From Parastagonospora avenae f. sp. tritici 18332-5 (taxonomy: Eukaryota; Ascomycota; Dothideomycetes; Pleosporales; Phaeosphaeriaceae): a DNA stretch of 64,000 nucleotides. Location: the NCBI GenBank assembly GCA_022559985.1, contig JAFJTR010000004.1, positions 248,001 through 312,000 of the forward strand. Reading direction: 5' to 3'. The notes under the pieces were generated by a model, which searched no databases, was not told the DNA's origin, and was given only the letters and a program-made list of their open reading frames with translations. Each line of letters begins with the position of its first letter. Position 1 is the stretch's first letter. The position numbers and the translations under genes were made by a program. Shown here piece by piece: positions 19,740 through 30,860 of this stretch.

Positions 19740-22700
19740 ATGACGAGCTTCTCATCCATGTCCCTGTACGCCTTGACGGTGAAGCAGCCCACGTCCACAC
19801 AGGATGCTATCACCGGCGACTTCATTGGCAATGGCAAACAGCAGATCCTCACAGCGAGCGGCTCCAGGCTCGCGCTTCTCGAGGTCTCACGGCGGCAAAA
19901 AGGTTTCAACGAGATCTATTCGCAGGACGTGTTTGGCATCATTCGCCGCATCGCAAAATTCCGCATTGCAGGCGGCACCAAAGGTATGTCATTCCGGTCT
20001 AGAACGCTATAAGTCAGCATAGTGATTTTCAAAGCATCCGACGCACGCGAGCTTGCAGCTCCCTGAGCCCGCGGTGGACTGGACTGGACATGATGCACAC
20101 CAAGAACTAGGCTGACTTTGTAGATCACTTTGTCATAACCACCGACTCCGGACGCCTAGTGACGTACGAGTACGTGGCCGACGAGCAGACCTTCAAGACG
20201 GTGCACTTCGAAACGTACGGCAAGTCTGGAATACGACGTGTCGTGCCTGGCGAGTACCTGGCAGCAGATCCGAAAGGACGCGCCATCATGATTGCCTCGA
20301 TTGAGAAGAACAAACTGGTCTACATCCTCACCCGAAGTGGCCAGACCGACATCGCTATTTCCTCTCCGCTCGAAGCGCACAAGCCGCAGACGCTTGTCTA
20401 CACCCTGATCGGGCTTGATGTTGGATACGACAACCCCATGTTTGCATCTTTAGAGCTTGACTTTTCGAGCTCAGAGACTGATCCCACGGGCGAGGCGTTC
20501 GATGAGCTGAAGAAGGAGCTTGTGTACTATGAGCTTGATCTTGGCTTGAACCACATCGTGCGCAAGTGGTCAGAGCCGGTTGACCGGACAGCCAATGCGC
20601 TTTACAGAGTGCCAGGAGGTCCCAACGCGCCGAGCGGTGTTCTCTGCTGTGGCCTCGACAACATCACCTACCGTCGCATCTTCAACACCAACTCCAACGT
20701 GCACCGACTAGCTATTCCACGTCGCGAAGGCGCAACCGAGGATCCAAACCGCAAACGTTCCATTGTTGCTGGTACACTCTACTCGCTGAAAGGTGGTGAC
20801 TTCTTCTATCTCTTGCAGACGGACGATGGCGACGTATTCAAGCTTACCGTGGATGCGCCCTCCGGCACGGTTGAAAGGATCAAGATCAAGTTCTTCGACA
20901 CGATCCCCATTGCGACAAGCATCTGCATTCTGCGTGCCGGTTTCGTGTACGCGGCGTGTGAATCCGGTGATAGGATTCTGTACGAGCTGGAGTCCTTGGG
21001 TGACGAGACTGATGACCCGATGTTTGAGAGTGGCCAGTTTCCTGTTGACCCAGAGGCGGCCTTTGCACCACCATTTTTCAAGCCGAGGGCACTCACGAAC
21101 TTAACTGCAGTTGAGACCATGCCAAGTCTCAACCCAATCATGGGAATGGAGGTTGCAAACCCTATGCTCGAGGATGCGCCACAAATCTACACCATCAACG
21201 GCGCAGGAGGTCGCAGCACTTTCCGCACCACGCGAAATGCCCTGGAAGTACTTGACCTCATCGAGTCACCACTGCCTCAAAACGCTTCTGATGTCTGGAC
21301 CACTAAGCTCACATTGGAAGACGAGACTGATACTCTCATTGTCCTTTGTCTACACAGCAGGACGCTGGTCTTGAAGATTGGTGAAGACGTCGAAGAAGCT
21401 TCCAACACAGGCTTCATGGCGGACACAAATACACTTGGCGTTCAGCAATTTGGAGAAGATTGCATCATCCAGATCCACCCCAAGGGCATTCGTCATATTC
21501 AGGGTATACAGTTTCCGGAAGATGGTGCTGTTGCAACCCATACCAGCTTGACCGACTGGCAACCACCTGCTCACCGAACCATTGTAGCTTGTGCAACGAA
21601 CAACCGACAGGTTGCTATTGCATTGAGCTCAGGTCAGATTCTGTACTTCGAGTGCGACGCTGACGGTTCACTTGCTATGGCTGAAGAGGAGATAGCGCTT
21701 GACAGCACGATCAGCTGTCTTGCTATACCCGATGTACCTGAGGGTAGCGTACGAGCTTTCTTCATGGCAGTTGGTTGCACCGACCAGACTGTCAGGATCT
21801 TCAACTTGTCCCCAGACATGGAAGGCAATATCTTACGAAGCATCTCAGTGCAGGCCTTGACGTCCCCACCGAGCGGCCTCACCATCAACATGATGTCCGA
21901 CAAGTCTTCACGCGGCTACAGCCAGTTCTTGCACATTGGTCTGCGGAGTGGAGTATACATTCGCTCCGTCCTTGATGAGATGACAGGAGACATTGGAGAC
22001 ACTCGCAGGCGTTTCCTCGGCCCAGAACCCATCAAGTTCGCAAAGGTCACTGTCGCTGGCGAGCCTGCCATCCTTGCGATGACATCCAGACCATGGCTGG
22101 GGTACACTCACCCGCGCACTGGCGTACTCCAGCTCACACCACTCAACTATATCGCCTTCAAGTCTGCTTGGAATTTCGAAGGTTCACAATTCAAGGGCAT
22201 CATTTGCGTGAGCGCCAACGAATTACGGTACGTCAAAGCTATTTCTTTTCCTCCTTTGATTGCACTGATGATACTTGTACACCCTAAACACACTGAGGGA
22301 CTTAAACTTTTATTCCAATTGTTCCTACTGAACGCAATGTTTACCCATGCTCTTGTTGCTTGATCTACTTCAATCAACAGTCACTGACGAGCATAGCATA
22401 TTCACTTTCAACGATTTGACGGACAACACTACCTACGAGACCATCCAGTTGAAATACACACCCCGCAAGATGGTCGGCTACCACGAACAAGGAGTCTTTT
22501 ACGTCATCCAGAGCGAAAACAACACCTTGAGTGCGAACACCCGACAGAAGCTCATTGCGGAAGCCGATACTAAACAAGAAGACGAGGATGATGCACCCAT
22601 GGAGATTGAAGGCGCCAATGGTGAAACAACAAATGGCCATGCTACGAGCGATGAGCTCCCCCCAACTGCATTCGGCTACCCGCGAGCCCAAGGCAACTGG

Positions 22701-23789
22701 GCATCGTGTATCCAGGTCGTTGACCCTGTGACCGAGAAGGCCGTTGCACATACAGTGGAGATCAAATCCAACCAGTCACTTGTCAGCGCAGCGCTCGTCT
22801 ACTTTGAAAGCCGTGGCAACGATGCCTTCTTAGCGGTCGGTACTGCAAAGGATTTGAGCTTCCAGCCCTACCATTACTCCAGCGCGTCTATACAAGTCTA
22901 CAAAATTTCGCCAGATGGACGCGAACTCGAGTTCTTCCATGAAACCGAAGTCACTGAACCACCGACTGCATTGCTTGCCTTCAAAGGCAAGATGGTTGCT
23001 GGTGTTGGCCGCAATCTCGCTTTGTACGATTGTGGTTTGCGCTCGGTCCTCCGCAAAGCTCAGGCCACGAACTGTGTACCAACACGTATTGTGGACCTGA
23101 AGACTCAGGGCAGTCGTCTCGTAGTTTCGGATTCGGTCCAGTCAGTCACGTATGTGGTGCACAAGGACCAGATTCACCCCAATCGTATGATTCCATTCAT
23201 TGACGATACCATTCAACGACACACCACCTGCACCGAGATGTTGGACTACGACACGACCGTTGGCGGCGACAAATTCGGCAACCTTTGGTTGGTGCGATGT
23301 CCACAGAAGGTTTCTGAGTCTTCTGACGAATCTCCTGATGGATCCGACATCCTCGTCGACAAGAGCTATCTTGGTGGTACTGCCAACCGCCTTGACAGTG
23401 TCGCGCACTACTTCGCCAACGACATTCCCATCTCGATCCAGAAGACCCATCTGCTGTCTGGTGCTGAGCGCATCGTTTTCTGGGCTGGGTTACAAGGCAC
23501 GCTTGGTGCCCTGATCCCCTTCAACTCGCGTAGGCAACACAAGATGTTCCAGCAACTCGAGTTGCAGCTGCGCTCTGACGACAAGCCGATGTCCGGACGG
23601 GACCACCTGGCTTTCCGCAGCTACTTCAACCCTGTGAAGAGTGTCATCGACGGTGATCTCATCGAGCGATTCTTGGTCTTGTCTCGAGATAAGCGCGAGA
23701 GCATTGTTGGTCAGCTGACTGGCGCTGAATGGACCCCGGGAATGATTGATGAAGCGATCTGGAATATGCGAGCACTGTATGCTTTCTAG
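19740..23789 (+). CDS. RSE1: Pre-mRNA splicing factor Rse1 (SF3b subunit 3 / SF3B130)
   Basis: Three exons, 19740-19983, 20124-22227 and 22397-23789, give 1246 residues, close to human SF3B3 (about 1217). Exon 1 encodes MSLYALTVKQPT...GDFIGNGKQQI, the conserved start; GGTK joins DHFVITTDSGRLV through a 140-nt intron. The second junction restores ANELR-IFTFNDLT if TAG at 22394-22396 is the acceptor. The C-terminus holds LKYTPRKMV, GNWASCIQV, CGLRSVLRK, DTTVGGDKFGN, SGRDHLAFRSYFNPVKSVIDGDL and ends RALYAF, matching the RTRYAF end of SF3B3. The protein is a three-beta-propeller scaffold (DDB1-like) of SF3b in the U2 snRNP, acting at branch-site recognition in the nucleus. The choice of acceptor for intron 2 matters; see findings. 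Confidence 0.93.
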
Positions 23790-24454
23790 ACGAGTAATGG
23801 TCTCTCGCCTCCTCTCTCCGATTGAGGCTGGGTCTCCTAGCCGCAGCTCTTGTGTCGATCATCAGTTGTTCATAAGCCGATATATTTTACGCCTCTTGGA
23901 GAGATGTTGGAGGACCAGAGAGAAAGTTAGGAAGCAGCTTGGCGATTAAGTAGAGCGCTTTTGATGACCATGTGGGAGCGTGAGGTGATGTAACAATTAC
24001 GAACCCGCCGTGTAATATAGCAAAGGAAGGAGATACGAAACGATGACAATACGATACCCCAAATACTTCATACCCGCTTCAATCCATTCCACATCTGATC
24101 ATGCCTGGCTGATCGCTTGTGTGGCAGCGCAGCCTTACTGACAGTGACGTAGAAGTCGCGACTCATATGCATTTTGGTACATTCGATGTACTAACCCTGG
24201 ACAATCAAGAATATTACAATCTTCGTCAAGGCTGAACCACGTGATTCGAGGTGAGAGAGTCTGTTGAAGTGGGGGTAGCAAGAAGATTTTCACATGTGTT
24301 GAAGTAGCTCGGCAGGCGATAGTGTATGGTCATCAATATTCTAATACTTTCTGATAATTAAACTCATCTTAATGCATACCTAATCTACGAAGCCAAACCT
24401 ATCAACGCCAACGCAATGCTAAGTCGTGTCGAGAAAACCAAAAGATAGAAACAA
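23790..24454. other. Convergent intergenic region
   Basis: 665 bases between the 3' ends of RSE1 (plus) and the GMC oxidoreductase (minus). AT-rich blocks near 24350-24400 are consistent with 3' UTRs. No gene is supported. Confidence 0.5.
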
Positions 24455-26154
24455 TCATGAGCTCAGAGCCAATATCCTCTCAACAGCCCGCTCGGCAATG
24501 ATCATCGTACCCATCGCAGGGTTGGTCGTCAATGGAGGACTTATCGACGCATCCACCACGAACAAGTTCTGCATGCCAATCACCTTGGTGTCGGTATCTA
24601 CACACGACTCCATCCTGCAACTGCTGCTCCAGTGCTGCACGTTGCCCATTGTGTACGGGGTGGATGAGGTCAACCAAGCCGTCAGCTCCTCCAGCGTTGA
24701 GTTCTTGGCGATATTAAGAGGCGTCAGAGACTCGGGCAGCGCAGCAAAAATGCCGTGGATGAACGTGGCAACAGCTTCGGCGTCGCGCTTGTCGGCGTAG
24801 AAGTTTGCGTTGGGCAGCGCGATACCCCTGGCGTCGAGAGTCACGCGGCCTTGGGAGCGCAGTCCCGATGTGCCATATACGTTCAGGGTGATCGTGCCGT
24901 TCTGTGTGTAGTCTTGGTAGCCGGAGGAGTCGATAGTGCCCTGGCAGCCGACTGTGGCACCTTCCTGCTCTATATAGTCCCAGAATGCGCTGGTTTGCGA
25001 AGCGAACGAGTAGGGACCTGAGCGCTCGTTGAGGTACAGGTCGCGATCTGCCGGGATGGGGTCGTTATAGCTTTGGGTGTATGACGAGATGGCTTCTGAA
25101 TGGAGCTCGATGAATGTGTTGGGATTGTCAAAGGCTTTGTCGCCGACTGCGGTGTTGTTGATCCAGTCTGGAGAGGGGGTCTTGACCAGGCCTTGGGCGG
25201 CAATGTTGGTGAGGGTCTCTGCGTCACCGATGCCGGACCACATGAGGAGTTGAGGGCTTAGCATCGCGCCTCCAGACAGGATGATCTGTCCGCCGTCTTT
25301 GATACAGTATTCGAGGTTGTTATCTGTGCTTTGCATCTCAACGCCCTTGGCAACGTCTCCGTCGCGACTCACACGTAGAACGCGCGCACCGGTCTTGAGC
25401 GAGAAGTTCTCACGCTGAAGAGCTGACTGGAGCCATGTCTTGACTGGTCCGCTCCTCTGACCACCTTCATAGCTGTAGATTGGGTGGCCAAATTTCCTCG
25501 TCTTGGTGTGGTTGCAAGAGTCGTCGTTTAGTCCAGTCTCGGTGTACCCAGCGCCATCAACGAGCCATTGCTTCGCAGCATCATAGCCGCTCTGCAAGTA
25601 GCGCTTTCCATCTTTAGAAGGCGTATCCGTGGACGGCTGCTTCGCGTAAACTTTGTTGATCGCGCTTTGCATGTCAGAGTTCTTCCAGCCTTCAGGAAAG
25701 TATGTATCCCAGTCGCTGGCAGGTGGCTGAAAGAACAGCCCAGCGTTGATAGCGCTGCTTCCGCCGACAGTACATCCTGAGAAGGCATTTACAACGTCTG
25801 ATGCGCATGTAAGACCGCCATCTTGAATGCTGAAGATCGATTTGTACAGTCCAGGCACATCAACTCGGCTGAGATCGGTGTCATTCAGCCAGCTTGGTCC
25901 TGCTGAACCGCCAGTGATGTGGTAGGATGGGCCTCCTTGTTCAAGGAGAAGTGTCTTCTTTCCAGCCTCGCTCATGCGGTCTGCCACTACTATTCCCGCA
26001 GGGCCGGATCCTGCAAACAGTTAGCGACAACCGAAGCCTCGTGTCAAAAAGCTTGTCTCTTACCAACGACAATTACATCCCACGCATCACCGCTGCATGC
26101 GGCAGAAACGGTGGAGCTGACCAATGCGATGGGTAAAAGTATTCTCGAAATCAT
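24455..26154 (-). CDS. Secreted GMC-family FAD oxidoreductase
   Basis: Two exons, 26154-26064 and 26010-24455, separated by a 53-nt intron (GTAAGA...TTTGCAG), give 548 residues. The junction rebuilds the Rossmann motif VVG-SGPAG at residues 29-36, which confirms the splice. Residues 1-19 are a hydrophobic signal peptide (RILLPIALVSSTVSA). Other landmarks are an E-containing end of the first beta-alpha-beta (LLLEQGG), CTVGGSSAINAG, and the C-terminal GMC block with VQHWSSSCRM and TTNPAMGTMIIAERA, placing the catalytic pair at about H490 and N527 (His/Asn as in cellobiose dehydrogenase). Likely an extracellular alcohol or sugar oxidase/dehydrogenase. No heme or cellulose-binding domain is present. 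The exact substrate is unknown. Confidence 0.87.
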
Positions 26155-27340
26155 TTTGTCGTTAAAGGAGATGTAAGCGTGCTAACAAGGCTACAACTGA
26201 ATTCAAGAATTAAAGCCTATTTTCACGGCGGATCTGTCGGATTATATCCTTTCCACCAGCGATCTGTGTACATTTGCTCTCCGGGTGGCGTTACGGGTGC
26301 GCCCGTATATGCAGATGGCCGTGTCTATTTCAGGATTGAGAAGTCGACAATGACGATGAATCTGGACAATGGGTGGGACGTGCATCAGCGCTAACATTTG
26401 AATTTGCCCAGCGTTGGGCTACTCTGTGCGCTTTGCGTCACTGAGAGATCCAAGCGCAACGCGATGTCAGGTTCATGATTCGGATGCTGACTTAATTACC
26501 GAAAGAGCGTTGCACTGGCTGAAGGCGATGGCGTTCACGGTGTGTATTGCGCCGACGCACGATGCTACCAAACTTAATTTGGGTCAGGGAAGGAGAGAAA
26601 ACGACTATTGGATTCGACCTACTCCTCAGAACACGAGACCAGAAAGTTGGAACTCTGCGCGATTCCTCCCAGTCAGGTGGCACTGGCTATCAAGTATTGA
26701 TGGTTCGCAATATCATGGCTCGAACTACTCCAACAAGGCTGTTGTGGTACTAACGAGACAAGGTCATTGTTCGGTGCAAATACGTAGGTTGAATGTAGGA
26801 CCGATTACCCGTGACTGTGGTCGGCATTAGTGTGCGATTTGCGTCATCCTTCGACTGGTGAACATGAGGGTGTTGGTCAACAAAGAGCCTATTCAGCCTC
26901 AGACGATCCATCCACGAGAGTGCATTCCTTACTAAGAGCATGGAGCAAGGCACTTCAAACTCATTCGTGAAGTGGACCAGAACATGTGCGTTTCCCTGGC
27001 GATCGCGAAGTTCAGTCAGGTGTACCACCACAGTCACTCACATAAAGGATACATGTTGACTCGTTACATTGACTGAACCAAATTCACAGTATCAGCGTTG
27101 GCTATGACTTCACGTCGCTCGTCATATACAAGGCCATGGCCTCTATGAGTCCATTGTAGAAGTCATCGGGAACTATAAATCGATCATCTTACGAATAACC
27201 GATAGCACAACTGGATTCCTGAACCAGCAATATGCCGAATCTCATTCAACGTACGCGCTAGAAGGCGAGGCGATTCGTAAGAGCTAAAAAAGCTAAAGGT
27301 ATCTCAGCAGCGGGAGTCTCTAGCAGTCCCTTCGCCCAAT
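26155..27340. other. Intergenic region with no supported gene
   Basis: About 1.2 kb upstream of the GMC oxidoreductase. Open frames are short on both strands and lack motifs. It marks the left edge of the decayed-gene region. Confidence 0.5.
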
Positions 27341-28330
27341 GAAAAGCAGCAAGTCGACCAACCATGTCCATGTGCAATCTTGTCGAACGGCGTGGACAAC
27401 AATCACGGCGATGCCGCTCGCGAGGCACTGCCGGCGGGAAGTCTGGAAAAACAACTTCACACCGAATTTTCTCCAAGAAAAGAAGACTCTGAGACTCAGC
27501 CCTTGGCATCAGAATCAACGACGTAGCTCTATATGTCCCCGACTCTGCTGGCAGAGTTCAATGATGAGGGTCCCAATGGTATTATCCATAACTTGGTCTA
27601 TGGCTCCAGGAAAGAGCCCCCTAACGTTGATACTACTCATATGGAAGCCGAAGGTGTTCTCAACATCCCTCAGTTGGCTGAGGATGTCAAGCTGGACTTG
27701 AACGAGGCCGAAGACCCGCCCGAAACTTCAAATGAACAGCGATGTATCATGATCTGCAGGCAGACAGCTGGTAGCGACGAACCATCGAAGCTAGAAAGAA
27801 CCACGAGTGTACTGAACGTCAAGGAACTGTGGGAGTCGCCTAGTTTCGACGAGTCTAATCTCATCAACGGAATCGTCTGTAAAACTAACAAACCCGGTAT
27901 CTTTAGTCACTGCGGCGCTGAAACGCACCGCCTGAAAGGTACGTACAACTTACGAGCAATGCTTTTGTTGAAACACTAATAATCATAAACAGATCTCATA
28001 ACCTAACTCTACCCTTTCACAAATGCCGAAATCGTGGTGGAATGGTCAGACCGGAAAAGGGAGAAAGTAGTGGCGAACATCCGACATGAGCGGTTGGGCT
28101 ATCTGGTCAAGTATGACGGTGAGCCGACTGAGTACCGTGGTCCAGCGCTGCAGCATCTTACCCGGCAGCTGGAAGGGGAGTGGAAGAAGAAACGTCTCAT
28201 CGTTAAAAAGCTCACGTGCACTTATATTGAGTTTCTGAGGCTATTGCGTGGTATTTTGAGGTGGACTGGGAGCTTGCTGGGGCAGATATCGATTATGTTG
28301 GGTTTTGCGACGAAGAAGAAGGTGGAGTAA
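27341..28330 (+). pseudogene. Decayed two-exon gene of unknown family
   Basis: One reading frame stays coding-like from 27341 to 28330 once a canonical 54-nt intron (27939-27992, GTACGT, CTAAT branch, ACAG) is removed, but it is cut by TAG at 27524 and by TAA at 28004, four codons after the intron. A TGA at 27338 bounds the 5' end. Segments are SNGVDNNHGDAAREALPAG before the first stop, MSPTLLAEFNDEGPNG after it, and VVEWSDRKREKVVANIRHER with a hydrophobic helix near the end after the second. Each stop is one C-to-T (or G-to-A) change from a sense codon (CAG, CAA). No family is recognised. Alternative: a short intact gene using ATG 27533 and ending at 28004. I favour decay because about 108 open codons follow that stop. 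Confidence 0.4.
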
Positions 28331-28676
28331 GGTTGGGAGCTTGATGACTCAATGCACCCGTGGATCGGTGTGCTGCAAGTGTTTTTTGTATGTTTCTTGG
28401 GATACGTCTTGGTCAATAAGACATTACACAGTATGATACAAGGTTTACGAGTTCATGAGTCAGGGCGGAGTCCAAATCACGGTCATGAAGCCGCAGATCT
28501 ACTCATCGTGATATAAAACAGTCAGTAAGCAGTCATAAGGAGGCATGAATCACAGCGAACTTATCAATTGTATAAATGTACTATGAAACTACATATAAAG
28601 TATAACGCCTTACTTAGAGTTTCTATACTGTGCGTGCTAACAGTCTCCAAGCGCCATAACCCGATAGGACATCGCT

Positions 28677-29396
28677 ATGTGTAGTGGATTGCACGAAGAA
28701 GATGGCTCTCCTGGGGAACCCAATATTCGCTTTGCCACCTCTAAATGCATTAACGAAACTCCATTCTCTAAAGCAGCGCGTCTATATACCCGAACGCGTA
28801 TGCAGCCCATGTGGTACGTTACGGAAGGCATCAAGTACTCACTCATCATCGCGATCAAACCTGAAGAGAGGGGATTTATAATCGAAATTTCTGATGAAGA
28901 CGAGACATTATTCGTGCCAGGCCCAGACAGTGTGGGCTGGAGCACCGAAGAAGCGGTGGAACAATTTGTATTTCGTCTCAAATCTCTGAACGAGTTCGGC
29001 TGGGCCCGCGCCACCTAAGCTCGACGAATACAAATGGAGGAACAGCAGCGCATATATGGAAGTACTTCGTAAGGATACTGTCCAGGTGCTCAATATCAAT
29101 ATTGGTATCGTTTCTGACTAATTCTAGTTGCCAGGAGGTTTCACCCCAACACTGAGTTATTACAAAATGTCGACGTCTTCATGCAGCCACTCAATATCAG
29201 AAACAGACAAAATAACACCACTATTGAGGGCTGTCATGCAGTTCTAGAGACCAAAAGTACCAAGGACAGACCTGGTAAAGTATTAGAGATGAGTGGCCGG
29301 GCTAGCACTCAGGATGAGGCTTTGATAGCATTGTATCAAGACGTGCGGCTTGAAGACCCAGCCCCAAATTCTCAGCGTTACGCCAGCCGTAGGTAG
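28677..29396 (+). pseudogene. Degenerate gene, copy A of a local paralog pair
   Basis: Reconstructed pieces are an open frame of 113 codons from ATG 28677 (EERGFIIEISDEDETLF, STEEAVEQFVFRLKSL), a second piece in another frame (KLDEYKWRNSSAYMEVL, open from 28990), then after a likely intron (GTAAGG near 29070 to TTCTAG at 29126) a last piece RRFHPNTELLQNVDVF...STQDEALIALYQDV ending TAG 29394-29396. Joining the first two needs a one-base shift near 29005-29017. The final piece resembles the final exon at 30165-30337 (TQxxALxALxxDxxxxxP). No function is recognisable. It may be a pseudogene or a gene with an intron I have misplaced. Confidence 0.35.
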
Positions 29397-29732
29397 TCAC
29401 AACCAAGTTCACTTTCGTCGATAGATATATTTTTCATCTTGCTGTGACAGAAGTAATATTCTCAATGTATATAACGCTGATGAAGTGAAACAGGCGGATC
29501 ACTCACATCGATTGCTCACATTCGCTGTTGACTCCAAGAAGTATGTGTCAGGCCAACAAGGTACCAAAAATGCAGTCAGCGTACATGAGTCCTTAGTCAC
29601 TGTTAAGACTCATGTAAGGGGTATAAGAGTGCGTGCAAGAATTACTTCCGTTATACATTCTCTCTGAGTGAGGAAATTGCCAGAACAGACAGCTACAACA
29701 TTTACGCTCTAGAACAACACAAAACACCTTAG

Positions 29733-30337
29733 ACAAACACTTTTCTCGCCATCGTGTCCGGTAGCGACAGTGAAACAGCTACTAATGCGATCGATGTCTG
29801 CGATGGAGAGCAGACAGGTCCATCAGGAGTTCCGAAAGGCGGGGGATATATGCAGGACCTGATAGACCTTAGCGACACCGAAAACGTAGCGGAAACAGCG
29901 AGCGTATTCAGTTCGGCAAGCTCGACCCGCCCTGAACCCCAGTCTTTCGATCATATCACATTCATTGGAGGGAACAAGAAGTGCAAAGGAGCATGGAATG
30001 AACACACCAGACTAAGGAACACAATCGGAAGTGGGTCGATCGCTTTCCATAGTCTGAGGGAGTTACTGATCAATGTGTAGTGACCATCACCAGGATCTCT
30101 CCTGACAGGATTTTCTAAGTAACTTTACTGTCCCGCATATCCGGTTACAATAATCACAGAGTATAAGTAGCTCGTGTACGCGACAAAATTGAGAAAAAGT
30201 ACGTCGCTGAAGGAGAATCGCAGCATAATGGGACTCAGAAGGACGCTCTAGAGGCACTTGATCGCGATCTGAAAGACAAAGTGCCCAAGGCTAAGCCGAA
30301 GAAAGCATCGACATGGCCCAAAGTCGTGAAAATGTAG
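29733..30337 (+). pseudogene. Degenerate gene, copy B of a local paralog pair
   Basis: A first open stretch at 29733-30080 (SGSDSETATNAIDVCDGEQ, YMQDLIDLSDTENVAE, FDHITFIGGNKKCKGAW) has no in-frame ATG; it opens after TAG 29730-29732 and shows GTG at the point where a start would fit. A last exon, open after TAA 30164-30166 and ending TAG 30335-30337, reads VRDKIEKKYVAEGESQH then TQKDALEALDRDLKDKVPKA with a Lys-rich tail. That exon aligns with the last piece of copy A at 29126-29396. An intron between the two parts is likely but its borders are unclear. Function unknown. Loss of the start codon suggests decay, though an upstream start exon was not excluded. Confidence 0.35.
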
Positions 30338-30860
30338 AAACAAAAGTGACTCAGAGAGAGGTACAGATGGGCGAGGCTAGGAAAGGTTGCATGGGATCTG
30401 AGATGTTTGTCAGTTGTGAAGAATATAATTAGTTATGACTTTTATGGCAATATTCGTGGTTCTCAGCCATCTGCATGCATATATTGGTATCGACAGGTCC
30501 ACTTGACTTTTACTTCCTATGCGAAATCGTACCTTGATTCGTATATAGACGAAACCGGCCCTGGCGGTGATGGCGCTAGGCTCGACTAACGCTTGGGAAT
30601 CAGTGAAAAGTACGTGGCTTTCGCCGATGCAAGAGTTGATAGATGTCGCTAGCCATGGGATTGGCAAGTTTGATGGACGGTGAATATTGTTGTGCATGTC
30701 CAGTCAAAGCCCATGAGGCCATCACACAAAGTGATCATGTATTCACTAGGCGTCAATACCATTTCTGGTAGATATTTGTATGTATAGATGCATGCGTAGC
30801 TTCGACCTCAGCGGTACGAGACTGCAAAGTCATAGCACCTCCACCCAAGCAGTTTAAGGC
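30338..30860. other. AT-rich spacer
   Basis: 520 bases, AT-rich compared with the housekeeping parts of the window, containing the 3' flank of the minus-strand membrane-protein gene. No supported gene. Confidence 0.5.
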
